52,425 bases of DNA from Saccoglossus kowalevskii. Taxonomy: Eukaryota > Hemichordata > Enteropneusta > Harrimaniidae. The stretch spans positions 1 through 52,425 of the forward strand of contig NW_003143523.1 of NCBI RefSeq assembly GCF_000003605.2, given 5' to 3'. Position numbers and translations under genes: made by a program. This document shows, one piece after another, positions 22,770-35,132 of the stretch. Every line of letters begins with the position of its first letter. The stretch's first letter is position 1. The notes beneath the pieces are model-generated. The model was not told the DNA's origin. It worked only from the letters and a program-made list of their open reading frames with translations, and made no database searches.

Positions 22770-23175
22770 TGTATTGGGCTCTATTAATTATGGCTGCTGG
22801 TAACTACATCTGATCACTGTAGTGGCTCTATTAATTATGGCTGCTGGTAACTACATCTGATTACTGTATTGGGCTCTATTAATTATGGCTGCTGGTAACT
22901 ACATCTGATCACTGTAGTGGCTCTATTAATTATGGCTGCTGGTAACTACATCTGATCACTGTATTGGGCTCTATTAATTATGGCTGCTAGTAACTACATC
23001 TGATCACTGTATTGGGCTCTATTAATTATGGCTGCTGGTAACTACATCTGATCACTGTATTGCCTCTATTAATTATGGCTGCTGGTAACTACATCTGATC
23101 ACTGTATTGGGCTCTATTAATTATGGCTGCTAGTAACTACATCTGATCACTGTATTGGGCTCTATTAATTATGGC
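22770..23175. repeat. gggctc/gtagtgg/ctagtaac run
   Basis: Alternating gattac-gggctc (48 bp) and gatcac-gtagtgg (47 bp) pairs, then gggctc with ctagtaac, tgcctc and gggctc again. Closely related runs are at 1.13, 26.6, 27.55, 34.0, 35.3, 45.1 and 47.75 kb. Confidence 0.85.
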
Positions 23176-23340
23176 TGCTGGTAACTACATCTGATCACTG
23201 TATTGGCTCTATTAATTATGGCTGCTGGTAACTACATCTGATTACTATATTGGCTCAATTAATTATGGCTGCTGGTAACTACATCTGATTACTGTATACG
23301 CTCTATTAATTACGGCTGCTGGTAACTACATCTGATTACT

Positions 23341-23706
23341 GTATAGGCTCTATTAATTATGGCTGCCAATAACTACCTCTGATCACTGTATTGGCTCTAT
23401 TAATTATGGCTGCTGGTAACTACATCTGATCACTGTATTGGCTGGCTCTATTAATTATGGCTGCTGGTAACTACATCTGATCACTGTAATGGCTCTATTA
23501 ATTATGGCTGCTGGTAACTACATCTGATTACTGTATTGGCTCAATTAATTATGGCTGCTGGTAACTACATCAGATTACTGTATAGGCTCTATTAATTAGG
23601 GCTGCTGGTAACTACATCTGATCACTGTTTTGGCTCTATAAATTATGGCTGATGGTAACTACATCTGATCACTGTATTGGCTCAATTAATTATGGCTGCT
23701 GGTAAC
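23341..23706. repeat. ctgccaataac five-unit relative and following units
   Basis: ctgccaataac (23,363) with 'tacctctg', 51-bp ggctggc, gtaatgg, ctcaatt, tagg/aattaggg, 'gtttt'/ctgatgg, ctcaatt: the order of the 239-bp repeat at 17,741 and what follows it. 'acatcagatt' near 23,570 is private to this copy. Confidence 0.82.
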
Positions 23707-24224
23707 TACATCTGATTACTGTATTGGCTCTATTAAATATGGCTGCTGGTAACTACATCTGAGTACTGTATTGCCTCTATTAATTATGGCTGCTTGTAAC
23801 TACATCTGATTACTGTATTGGCTCTATTAAATATGGCTGCTGGTAACTACATCTGATGACTGTATTGGCTCTATTAAAAATGGCTGCTGGTAACTACATC
23901 TGATTACTGTAGTGGCTCTATTAATTATGGCTGCTGGTAACTACATCTGATTACTGTAATAGCTCTATTAATTATGGCTGCTGGTAACTACATCTGATCA
24001 CTGTATTGGCTCTATTAATTATGGCTGCTGGTTACTACATCTGATCACTGTATTGGCTCTATTAATTATGGCTGCTGGTAAATATATCTGATCACTGTAT
24101 TAGCTCTATTAATTATGGCTGCTGGTAAATATATCTGATCACTGTATTGGCACTATTAATTATGGCTGCTGGTAACTACATCTGATCACTGTATTGGCTA
24201 TATTAATTATGGCTGCTGGTAACT
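23707..24224. repeat. gatgac/aaaaatgg block lacking one unit
   Basis: Eleven units: the gtttgtaac unit between cttgtaac and aaatatgg is absent. The rest agrees with 8,937. Confidence 0.86.
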
Positions 24225-24364
24225 ACATCTGATTACTGTATTGGCTCTATTAATTATGGCTGCTGGAAACTACATCTGATCACTGTATTGGCTCTATTAA
24301 TTATGGCTGCTGGAAACTACATCTGACCACTGTATTGGCTCTATTAATTATGGCTGCTGGAAAC

Positions 24365-24603
24365 TACATCTGATCACTGTAGTGGCTCTATTAATTATGG
24401 CTGCTGGTAACTACACCTGATTACTGTATTGGCTCTATTAATTATGGCTGCTGGTAACTACATCTGAATACTGTATTGGCTCTATTAGTTATGGCTGCTG
24501 GTAACTACATCTGATCACTGTATTGGCTGGCTCTATTAATTATGGCTGCTGGTAACTACATCTGATTACTGTATTGGCTTTATTAATTATGGCTGCTGGT
24601 AAC
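24365..24603. repeat. gtagtgg-cctgatt-gaatac-ggctggc block, copy 6
   Basis: Standard form, following a gatgac block and ggaaac run as at 14,549. Confidence 0.87.
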
Positions 24604-25874
24604 TACATCTGATTACTGTATTGGCTCTATTAGTTATGCCTGCTGGTAACTACATCTGATCACTGTATTGGCTCTATTAATTATGGCTGCTGGTAACTAC
24701 ATCTGATCACTGTATTGGCTCTATTAATTATGGCTGCTGGTAAATATATCTGATCACTGTATTGGCTCTATTAATTATGGCTTCTGGTAACTACATCTGA
24801 TCACTGTATTGGCTCTATTAATTATGGCTGCTGGTAACTACATCTGATTACTGTAGTGGCTCTATTAATTATGGCTGCTGGTAACTACATCTGATCACTG
24901 TATTGGCTATATTAATTATGGCTGCTGGTAACTACATCTGATTACTGTATTGGCTCTATTAATTATGGCTGCTGGAAACTACATCTGATCACTGTATTGG
25001 CTCTATTAATTATGGCTGCTGGAAACTACATCTGATTACTATATTGGCTCTATTAATTATGGCTGCTGGTAACTACATCTGATCACTGTAGTGGCTCTAT
25101 TAATTATGGCTGCTGGTAACTACATCTGATCACTGTATTAGCTCTATTAATTACGGCTGCTGGTAACTACATCTGATCACTGTATTGGCTCTATTAATTA
25201 TGGCTGCTGGTAACTACATCTGATCACTGTATTGGCTCTATTAATTATGGCTGCTGGTAAATATATCTGATTACTGTAGTGGCTCTATTAATTACGGCTG
25301 CTGGTAAGTACATCTGATTACTGTAACAGCTCTATTAATTATGGCTGCTGGTAACTACATCTGATCACTGTATTGGCTCTATTAATTATGGCTTCTGGTA
25401 ACTACATCTGATCACTGTATTGGCTCTATTAATTATGGCTGCTGGTAACTACATCTGATTACTGTATTGGGCTCTATTAATTATGGCTGCTGGTAACTAC
25501 ATCTGATCACTGTAGTGGCTCTATTAATTATGGCTGCTGGTAACTACATCTGATTACTGTATTGGGCTCTATTAATTATGGCTGCTGGTAACTACATCTG
25601 ATCACTGTAGTGGCTCTATTAATTATGGCTGCTGGTAACTACATCTGATTACTGTATTGGCTCTATTAATTATGGCTGCTGGTAACTACATCTGATTACT
25701 GTATAGGCTTTATTAATTATGGCTGCTGGTAACTACATCTGAGTACTGTATTGGCTCTATTAATTATGGCTGCTGGTAACTAAATCTGATTACTGTATTG
25801 GCTCTATTAATTATGGCTGCTGGTAACTACATCTGATCACTGTATTGGCTCTATAAATTATGGCTGCTGGTAAC
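24604..25874. repeat. Mixed satellite stretch
   Basis: No gene. gttatgcc, ggtaaat, cttctgg, ctatatt, ggaaac pair, gattactatatt, ttagctc/attacgg, gtaacagc, cttctgg, gggctc/gtagtgg pairs, tagg/cttt, gagtac and ctataaatt. The middle part parallels 15.3-16.0 and 29.7-30.4 kb, but lacks the aaaaatgg and gtagtgg units before gtaacagc. Confidence 0.82.
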
Positions 25875-26438
25875 TACATCTGATTACTGTATTGGCTCTA
25901 TTAAATATGGCTGCTGGTAACTACATCTGAGTACTGTATTGCCTCTATTAATTATGGCTGCTTGTAACTACATCTGATTACTGTATTGGCTCTATTAATT
26001 ATGGCTGTTTGTAACTACATCTGATTACTGTATTGGCTCTATTAAATATGGCTGCTGGTAACTACATCTGATGACTGTATTGGCTCTATTAAAAATGGCT
26101 GCTGGTAACTACATCTGATTACTATAGTGGCTCTATTAATTATGGCTGCTGGTAACTACATCTGATTACTGTAATAGCTCTATTAATTATGGCTGCTGGT
26201 AACTACATCTGATCACTGTATTGGCTCTATTAATTATGGCTGCTGGTTACTACATCTGATCACTGTATTGGCTCTATTAATTATGGCTGCTGGTAAATAT
26301 ATCTGATCACTGTATTAGCTCTATTAATTATGGCTGCTGGTAAATATATCTGATCACTGTATTGGCACTATTAATTATGGCTGCTGGTAACTACATCTGA
26401 TCACTGTATTGGCTATATTAATTATGGCTGCTGGTAAC
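25875..26438. repeat. Twelve-unit gatgac/aaaaatgg block (ctatagtgg subtype)
   Basis: Complete copy with the ctatagtgg marker. It aligns with 32,844-33,407 at offset 6,969. Just upstream, the flanks align at offset 6,922, so the 32-kb copy has one extra unit. Confidence 0.86.
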
Positions 26439-26565
26439 TACATCTGATCTCTGTATTGGCTCTATTAATTATGGCTACTGGAAACTACATCTGATCACTG
26501 TATTGGCTCTATTAATTATGGCTGCTGGAAACTACATCTGATCACTGTATTGGCTCTATTATTAT

Positions 26566-27030
26566 GGCTGCTGGTAACTACATCTGATCACTGTAGTGGC
26601 TCTATTAATTATGGCTGCTGGTAACTACATCTGATTACTGTATTGGGCTCTATTAATTATGGCTGCTGGTAACTACATCTGATCACTGTAGTGGCTCTAT
26701 TAATTATGGCTGCTGGTAACTACATCTGATCACTGTATTGGGCTCTATTAATTATGGCTGCTAGTAACTACATCTGATCACTGTATTGGGCTCTATTAAT
26801 TATGGCTGCTGGTAACTACATCTGATCACTGTATTGCCTCTATTAATTATGGCTGCTGGTAACTACATCTGATCACTGTATTGGGCTCTATTAATTATGG
26901 CTGCTAGTAACTACATCTGATCACTGTATTGGGCTCTATTAATTATGGCTGCTGGTAACTACATATGATCACTGTATTGGCTCTATTAATTATGGCTGCT
27001 GGTAACTACATCTGATTACTGTATTGGCTC
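26566..27030. repeat. 465-bp gggctc/ctagtaac block, copy 1
   Basis: Matches 27,559-28,023 at offset 993, including the private 'acatatgatc' (26,961 and 27,954). It begins just after a unit with a one-base loss ('ctctattattatgg', about 26,555). Confidence 0.88.
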
Positions 27031-27558
27031 AATTAATTATGGCTGCTGGTAACTACATCTGATTACTGTATACGCTCTATTAATTACGGCTGCTGGTAAC
27101 TACATCTGATCACTGTTTTGGCTCTATAAATTATGGCTGATGGTAACTACATCTGATCACTGTATTGGCTCAATTAATTATGGCTGCTGGTAACTACATC
27201 TGATTACTGTATTGGCTCTATTAAATATGGCTGCTGGTAACTACATCTGAGTACTGTATTGCCTCTATTAATTATGGCTGCTTGGAACTACATCTGATTA
27301 CTGTATTGGCTCTATTAATTATGGCTGCTTGTAACTACATCTGATTACTGTATTGGCTCTATTAATTATGGCTGCTTGTAACTACATCTGATTACTGTAT
27401 AGGCTCTATTAATTACGGCTGCTGGTAACTACATCTGATCACTGTTTTGGCTCTATAAATTATGGCTGATGGTAACTACATCTGATCACTGTATTGGCTC
27501 TATTAATTATGGCTGCTGGTAACTACATCTGATTACTGTATTGGGCTCTATTAATTAT
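27031..27558. repeat. Spacer units between the 993-bp repeats
   Basis: ctcaatt, 'tatacgctc'/attacgg, 'gtttt'/ctgatgg, ctcaatt, aaatatgg, gagtac-tgcctc with the rare 'gcttggaac' (27,281), two cttgtaac units, tagg/attacgg, 'gtttt'/ctgatgg. The first 470 bp recur at 35,796-36,265 and 45,544-46,013 (offset 18,513). Confidence 0.86.
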
Positions 27559-28023
27559 GGCTGCTGGTAACTACATCTGATCACTGTAGTGGCTCTATTA
27601 ATTATGGCTGCTGGTAACTACATCTGATTACTGTATTGGGCTCTATTAATTATGGCTGCTGGTAACTACATCTGATCACTGTAGTGGCTCTATTAATTAT
27701 GGCTGCTGGTAACTACATCTGATCACTGTATTGGGCTCTATTAATTATGGCTGCTAGTAACTACATCTGATCACTGTATTGGGCTCTATTAATTATGGCT
27801 GCTGGTAACTACATCTGATCACTGTATTGCCTCTATTAATTATGGCTGCTGGTAACTACATCTGATCACTGTATTGGGCTCTATTAATTATGGCTGCTAG
27901 TAACTACATCTGATCACTGTATTGGGCTCTATTAATTATGGCTGCTGGTAACTACATATGATCACTGTATTGGCTCTATTAATTATGGCTGCTGGTAACT
28001 ACATCTGATTACTGTATTGGCTC
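27559..28023. repeat. 465-bp gggctc/ctagtaac block, copy 2
   Basis: Second copy, ending in a ctctattaattacgg unit rather than ctcaatt. Immediately after, 'gtttggctc' (about 28,061) has lost one T of the usual four. Confidence 0.87.
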
Positions 28024-28333
28024 TATTAATTACGGCTGCTGGTAACTACATCTGATCACTGTTTGGCTCTATAAATTATGGCTGATGGTAACTACATCTG
28101 ATCACTGTATTGGCTCAATTAATTATGGCTGCTGGTAACTACATCTGATTACTGTATTGGCTCTATTAAATATGGCTGCTGGTAACTACATCTGAGTACT
28201 GTATTGCCTCTATTAATTATGGCAGCTTGTAACTACATCTGATTACTGTATTGGCTCCATTAAATATGGCTGCTGGTAACTACATCTGATCACTGTATTG
28301 GCTCAATTAATTATGGCTGCTGGTAACTACATC
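28024..28333. repeat. Mixed satellite stretch
   Basis: No gene. 'gtttgg'/ctataaatt/ctgatgg, ctcaatt, aaatatgg, gagtac-tgcctc-ggcagcttg, 'ctccattaaat', ctcaatt. The order parallels the right half of the 661-bp unit at 6.9-8.2 kb. Confidence 0.8.
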
Positions 28334-29150
28334 TGATCACTGTATTGGCTCTATTAATTGTGGCTGATGGTAACTACATCTGATCACTGTATTGGCTCTA
28401 TTAATTATGGCTTCTGGTTACTACATCTGATCACTGTATTGGCTCTATTAATTATGGCTGCTGGTAACTACATCTGATTACTGTAGTGGCTCTATTAATT
28501 ATGGCTGCCGGTAACTACATCTGATTACTGTATTGGGCTCTATTAATTATGGCTGCTGGTAACTACATCTGATCACTGTAGTGGCTCTATTAATTATGGC
28601 TGCTGGTAACTACATCTGATCACTGTATTGGGCTCTATTAATTAAGGCTGCTGGTAAATACATCTGATTACTGTATAGGCTTTATTAATTATGGCTGCTG
28701 GTAACTACATCTGATCACTGTATTGGGCTCTATTAATTATGGCTGCTGGTAACTACATCTGATCACTGTAGAGGATCTATTAATTATGGCTGCTGGTAAC
28801 TACATCTGATTACTGTAATGGCTCTATTAATTATGGCTGCTGGTAACTACATCTGATCACTGTATTGGCTCTATTAACTATGGCTGCTGGTAACTACATC
28901 TGATTACTGTATTGGCTCAATTAATTATGGCTGCTGGTAACTACATCTGATTACTGTATAGGCTCTATTAATTACGGCAGCTGGTAACTACATCTGATCA
29001 CTCTTTTGGCTCTATAAATTATGGCTGATGGTAACTACATCTGATCACTGTATTGGCTCAATTAATTATGGCTGCTGGTAACTACATCTGATTACTGTAT
29101 TGGCTCTATTAAATATGGCTGCTGGTAACTACATCTGAGTACTGTATTGC
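28334..29150. repeat. 817-bp block, copy 2 (partner 13,095-13,911)
   Basis: Offset 15,239. Carries the ggcagctgg change (28,976) that is later found twice in the 234-bp tandem at 30.6 kb, and 'attaaggctg' near 28,645. Confidence 0.86.
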
Positions 29151-29506
29151 CTATATTAATTATGGCTGCTTTAACTACATCTGATTACTGTATTGGCTCT
29201 ATTAATTATGGCTGCTTGTAACTACATCTGATTACTGTATTGGCTCAATTAAATATGGCTGCTGGTAACTACATCTGATCACTGTATTGGCTCTATTAAA
29301 AATGGCTGCTGGTAAGTACATCTGATTACTGTAGTGGCTCTATTAATTATGGCTGCTGGTAACTACATCTGATTACTGTAATAGCTCTATTAATTATGGC
29401 TGCTGGTAACTACATCTGATCACAGTATTGGCTCTATAAATTATGGCTGCTGGTAACTACATCTGATTACTGTATTGGTTCAATTAATTATGGCTGCTGG
29501 TAACTA
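28956..29506. repeat. Block shared with 6,270-6,820
   Basis: Second copy, offset 22,686, with the 46-bp 'gctttaac' unit at 29,169. Confidence 0.8.
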
Positions 29507-29569
29507 CATCTGATTACTGTATAGACTCTATTAATTATGGCTGCTGGTAACTACATCTGTTCACTGTTT

Positions 29570-29715
29570 TGGCTCTCTTAATTGTGGCTGATGGTAACTA
29601 CATCTGATCACTGTATGGCTCTATTAATTATGGCTGCTGGTAACTACATCTGATCACTGTATTAGCTCTATAATTATGGCTGCTGGTAACTATATCTGAT
29701 CACTGTATGGCACTA
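29570..29715. other. Indel cluster (short units)
   Basis: Within 150 bp: 'ctctctta' for ctctatta, 'gtatggctc' (tt to t), 'ctctataatt' (tt to t) and 'gtatggcac' (tt to t). All three losses are in double-T runs. The related copy at 15.25 kb has none of them. Confidence 0.68.
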
Positions 29716-30459
29716 TTAATTATGGCTGCTGGTAACTACATCTGATCACTGTATTGGCTATATTAATTATGGCTGCTGGTAACTACATCTGATTACTGTA
29801 TTGGCTCTATTAATTATGGCTGCTGGAAACTACATCTGATCACTGTATTGGCTCTATTAATTATGGCTGCTGGAAACTACATCTGATTACTATATTGGCT
29901 CTATTAATTATGGCTGCTGGTAACTACATCTGATCACTGTAGTGGCTCTATTAATTATGGCTGCTGGTAACTACATCTGATCACTGTATTAGCTCTATTA
30001 ATTACGGCTGCTGGTAACTACATCTGATCACTGTATTGGCTCTATTAATTATGGCTGCTGGTAACTACATCTGATCACTGTATTGGCTCTATAAATTATG
30101 GCTGCTGGTAAATATATCTGATCACTGTATTGGCTCTATTAATTACGGCTGCTGGTAAGTACATCTGATCACTGTATTGGCTCTATTAAAAATGGCTGCT
30201 GGTAACTACATCTGATTACTGTAGTGGCTCTATTAATTATGGCTGCTGGTAACTACATCTGATTACTGTAACAGCTCTATTAATTATGGCTGCTGGTAAC
30301 TACATCTGATCACTGTATTGGCTCTATTAATTATGGCTTCTGGTAACTACATCTGATCACTGTATTGGCTCTATTAATTATGGCTGCTGGTAACTACATC
30401 TGATTACTGTATTGGGCTCTATTAATTATGGCTGCTGGTAACTACATCTGATCACTGTA
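29711..30459. repeat. 749-bp block, copy 2 (partner 15,281-16,029)
   Basis: Offset 14,430 throughout. The similarity ends at 'gtatggctcttatt' (about 30,458-30,471), which has a one-base loss followed by a one-base gain, then shifts to a different block. Confidence 0.86.
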
Positions 30460-30557
30460 TGGCTCTTATTAACTATGGCTGCTGGTAACTACATCTGATT
30501 ACTGTATTGGCTCAATTAATTATGGCTGCTGGTAACTACATCTGATTACTGTATAGG

Positions 30558-30791
30558 CTCTATTAATTACGGCAGCTGGTAACTACATCTGATCACTCTT
30601 TTGGCTCTATAAATTATGGCTGATGGTAACTACATCTGATCACTGTATTGGCTCAATTAATTATGGCTGCTGGTAACTACATCTGATTACTGTATTGGCT
30701 CTATTAAATATGGCTGCTGGTAACTACATCTGAGTACTGTATTGCCTATATTAATTATGGCTGCTTTAACTACATCTGATTACTGTATTGG
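30558..30791. repeat. 234-bp five-unit tandem repeat, copy 1
   Basis: attacggcagctgg; 'ctctttt'/ctgatgg; ctcaatt; aaatatgg; gagtac-tgcctatatt with the 46-bp 'gctttaac' unit. Five units minus one base give 234. ggcagctgg is at 30,571 and 30,805. Confidence 0.9.
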
Positions 30792-31025
30792 CTCTATTAA
30801 TTACGGCAGCTGGTAACTACATCTGATCACTCTTTTGGCTCTATAAATTATGGCTGATGGTAACTACATCTGATCACTGTATTGGCTCAATTAATTATGG
30901 CTGCTGGTAACTACATCTGATTACTGTATTGGCTCTATTAAATATGGCTGCTGGTAACTACATCTGAGTACTGTATTGCCTATATTAATTATGGCTGCTT
31001 TAACTACATCTGATTACTGTATTGG
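30792..31025. repeat. 234-bp five-unit tandem repeat, copy 2
   Basis: I saw no difference from copy 1 in the shared part, which suggests a very recent duplication. A single-copy version is at 28.97-29.19 kb. Confidence 0.9.
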
Positions 31026-31427
31026 CTCTATTAATTATGGCTGCTTGTAACTACATCTGATTACTGTATTGGCTCAATTAAATATGGCTGCTGGTAACTA
31101 CATCTGGTCACTGTATTGGCTCTATTAAAAATGGCTGCTGGTAAGTACATCTTATTACTGTAATAGCTCTATTAATTATGGCTGCTGGTAACTACATCTG
31201 ATTACTGTATTGGCTCAATTAATTATGGCTGCTGGTAACTACATCTGATTACTGTATAGACTCTATTAATTATGGCTGCTGGTAACTACATCTGTTCACT
31301 GTTTTGGCTCTATTAATTGTGGCTGATGGTAACTACATCTGATCACTGTATTGGCTCTATTAATTATGGCTGCTGGTAACTACATCTGATCACTGTATTG
31401 GCTCTATTAATTATGGCTGCTGGTAAC

Positions 31428-31666
31428 TACATCTGATCACTGTAGTGGCTCTATTAATTATGGCTGCTGGTAACTACACCTGATTACTGTATTGGCTCTA
31501 TTAATTATGGCTGCTGGTAACTACATCTGAATACTGTATTGGCTCTATTAGTTATGGCTGCTGGTAACTACATCTGATCACTGTATTGGCTGGCTCTATT
31601 AATTATGGCTGCTGGTAACTACATCTGATTACTGTATTGGCTTTATTAATTATGGCTGCTGGTAAC
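31428..31666. repeat. gtagtgg-cctgatt-gaatac-ggctggc block, copy 7
   Basis: Standard form inside the third copy of the 12.3-13.5 kb segment (offset 18,954). The units before it end ggtaac instead of ggaaac. Confidence 0.86.
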
Positions 31667-31920
31667 TACATCTGATTACTGTATTGGCTCTATTAGTTAT
31701 GCCTGCTGGTAACTACATCTGATCACTGTATTGGCTCTATTAATTATGGCTGCTGGTAACTACATCTGATCACTGTATTGGCTCTATTAATTATGGCTGC
31801 TGGTAAATATATCTGATCACTGTATTGGCTCTATTAATTATGGCTGCTGGTAACAACATCTGATCACTGTATTGGCTCTATTAAAAACGACTGCTGGTAA
31901 CTACATCTAATTACTGTAGT

Positions 31921-32476
31921 GGCTCTATAAATTATGGCTGCTGGTAACTACATCTGATTACTGTATTGGCTCAATTAATTATGGCTGCTGGTAACTACAT
32001 CTGATTACTGTATAGACTCTATTAATTATGGCTGCTGGTAACTACATCTGATCACTGTTTTGGCTCTATTAATTGTGGCTGATGGTAACTACATCTGATC
32101 ACTGTATTGGCTCTAATAATTATGGCTTCTGGTAACTACATCTGATCACTGTATTGGGCTCTATTAATTATGGCTGCTGGTAACTACATCTGATCACTGT
32201 AGTGGCTCTATTAATTATGGCTGCTGGTAACTACATCTGATTACTGTGTTGGCTCTATTAATTATGGCTGCTGGTAACTACATCTGATTACAGTATTGGT
32301 TCTATTAATTATGGCTGCTGGTAACTACATCTGATCACTGTATTGGCTCTATTAAATATGGCTGCTGGTAACTACATCTGATTACTGTATCGGCTCTATT
32401 AATTATGGCTGCTGGTAACTACATCTGATCACTGTAGTGGCTCTATTAATTATGGCTGCTGGTAACTACATCTGAT
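31921..32476. repeat. 556-bp block (partner 49,167-49,722)
   Basis: Offset 17,246 at 'ctctaataat'/cttctgg (32,111 and 49,357), 'gattactgtgtt' (32,238 and 49,484 region) and 'gattacagtattggttc'. It ends where this copy has gattac-gggctc and the partner gatcac-'tatttgc'. Confidence 0.87.
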
Positions 32477-32843
32477 TACTGTATTGGGCTCTATTAATTA
32501 TGGCTGCTGGTAACTACATCTGATCACTGTAGTGGCTCTATTAATTATGGCTGCTGGTAACTACATCTGATTACTGTATTGGCTCTATTAATTATGGCTG
32601 CTGGTAACTACATCTGATTACTGTATAGGCTTTATTAATTATGGCTGCTGGTAACTACATCTGAGTACTGTATTGGCTCTATTAATTATGGCTGCTGGTA
32701 ACTACATCTGATTACTGTATTGGCTCTATTAATTATGGCTGCTGGTAACTACATCTGATTACTGTATAGGCTCTATTAATTAGGACTGCTGGTAACTACA
32801 TCTGATCACTGTTTTGGCTCAATTAATTATGGCTGCTGGTAAC

Positions 32844-33407
32844 TACATCTGATTACTGTATTGGCTCTATTAAATATGGCTGCTGGTAACTACATCTGAG
32901 TACTGTATTGCCTCTATTAATTATGGCTGCTTGTAACTACATCTGATTACTGTATTGGCTCTATTAATTATGGCTGTTTGTAACTACATCTGATTACTGT
33001 ATTGGCTCTATTAAATATGGCTGCTGGTAACTACATCTGATGACTGTATTGGCTCTATTAAAAATGGCTGCTGGTAACTACATCTGATTACTATAGTGGC
33101 TCTATTAATTATGGCTGCTGGTAACTACATCTGATTACTGTAATAGCTCTATTAATTATGGCTGCTGGTAACTACATCTGATCACTGTATTGGCTCTATT
33201 AATTATGGCTGCTGGTTACTACATCTGATCACTGTATTGGCTCTATTAATTATGGCTGCTGGTAAATATATCTGATCACTGTATTAGCTCTATTAATTAT
33301 GGCTGCTGGTAAATATATCTGATCACTGTATTGGCACTATTAATTATGGCTGCTGGTAACTACATCTGATCACTGTATTGGCTATATTAATTATGGCTGC
33401 TGGTAAC
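32844..33407. repeat. Twelve-unit gatgac/aaaaatgg block (ctatagtgg subtype)
   Basis: Complete copy, offset 6,969 from 25,875, followed by a ggaaac run. Confidence 0.87.
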
Positions 33408-33548
33408 TACATCTGATTACTGTATTGGCTCTATTAATTATGGCTGCTGGAAACTACATCTGATCACTGTATTGGCTCTATTAATTATGGCTGCTGGAAA
33501 CTACATCTGATCACTGTATTGGCTCTATTAATTATGGCTGCTGGAAAC

Positions 33549-33787
33549 TACATCTGATCACTGTAGTGGCTCTATTAATTGTGGCTGCTGGTAACTACAC
33601 CTGATTACTGTATTGGCTCTATTAATTATGGCTGCTGGTAACTACATCTGAATACTGTATTGGCTCTATTAGTTATGGCTGCTGGTAACTACATCTGATC
33701 ACTGTATTGGCTGGCTCTATTAATTATGGCTGCTGGTAACTACATCTGATTACTGTATTGGCTTTATTAATTATGGCTGCTGGTAAC
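33549..33787. repeat. gtagtgg-cctgatt-gaatac-ggctggc block, copy 8
   Basis: Standard form; the first unit has aattgtggctgctgg, a private change. The following 'gttatgcc' unit reads attatgcc. Confidence 0.86.
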
Positions 33788-34024
33788 TACATCTGATTAC
33801 TGTATTGGCTCTATTAATTATGCCTGCTGGTAACTACATCTGATCACTGTATTGGCTCTATTAATTATGGCTTCTGGTAACTACATCTGATCACTGTATT
33901 GGCTCTATTAATTATGGCTGCTGGTAACTACATCTGATTACTGTATTGGGCTCTATTAATTATGGCTGCTGGTAACTACATCTGATCACTGTAGTGGCTC
34001 TATTAATTATGGCTGCTGGTAACT

Positions 34025-34413
34025 ACATCTGATTACTGTATTGGGCTCTATTAATTATGGCTGCTGGTAACTACATCTGATCACTGTAGTGGCTCTATTA
34101 ATTATGGCTGCTAGTAACTACATCTGATTACTGTATTGGGCTCTATTAATTATGGCTGCTGGTAACTACATCTGATCACTGTAGTGGCTCTATTAATTAT
34201 GGCTGCTGGGAACTACATCTGATCACTGTATTGGGCTCTATTAATTATGGCTGCTAGTAACTACATCTGATCACTGTATTGGGCTCTATTAATTATGGCT
34301 GCTGGTAACTACATCTGATCACTGTATTGCCTCTACTAATTATGGCTGCTGGTAACTACATCTGATCACTGTATTGGGCTCTATTAATTATGGCTGCTGG
34401 TAACTACATCTGA
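34025..34413. repeat. gggctc/ctagtaac run (partner 1,130-1,518)
   Basis: Shares ctgggaac and ctctacta with the first kilobase of the window. One additional gggctc+gtagtgg pair (95 bp) precedes it. Confidence 0.85.
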
Positions 34414-35132
34414 TTACTGTATAGGCTCTATTAATTAGGACTGCTGGTAACTACATCTGATCACTGTTTAGGCTCTATAAATTATGGCTGATGGTAACTA
34501 CATCTGATCACTGTATTGGCTCAATTAATTATGGCTGCTGGTAACTACATCTGATTACTGTATTGGCTCTATTAAATATGGCTGCTGGTAACTACATCTG
34601 AGTACTGTATTGCCTCTATAAATTATGGCTGATGGTAACTACATCTGATCACTGTATTGGCTCAATTAATTATGGCTGCTGGTAACTACATCTGATCACT
34701 GTATTGGCTCAATTAATTATGGCTGCTGGTAACTACATCTGATGACTGTATTGCCTATATTAATTATGGCTGCTTTAACTACATCTGATTACTGTATTGG
34801 CTCTATTAATTATGGCTGCTTGTAACTACATCTGATTACTGTATTGGCTCTATTAAATATGGCTGCTGGTAACTACATCTGGTCACTGTATTGGCTCTAT
34901 TAAAAATGGCTGCTGGTAAGTACATCTGATTACTGTAGTGGCTCTATTAATTATGGCTGCTGGTAACTACATCTGATTACTGTAATAGCTCTATTAATTA
35001 TGGCTGCTGGTAACTACATCTGATCACAGTATTGCCTCTATAATTATGGCTGCTGGAACTAACATCTGATTACTGTATTGGCTCTATTAAATATGGCTGC
35101 TGGTAACTACATCTGATTACTGTATGGGCTCT
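34414..35132. repeat. Mixed satellite stretch with a disturbed end
   Basis: No gene. tagg/ttaggac, 'gttta', ctgatgg, ctcaatt, aaatatgg, gagtac-tgcctc, ctgatgg again, ctcaatt twice, a different gatgac unit (34,741, with ctatatt and 'gctttaac'), aaaaatgg/ggtaagtac, gtagtgg, gtaatagc. At 35,030-35,125 'cctctataatt', 'ggaactaacatc' and 'gtatgggctc' depart from the usual unit. Confidence 0.78.

Noticed and set aside
34741-34790. Fourteenth copy of the gatgac/aaaaatgg block
   Set aside because: The gatgac here is followed by tgcctatatt and gctttaac, so it is an independent or converted change in a gagtac-type unit and not the same block.
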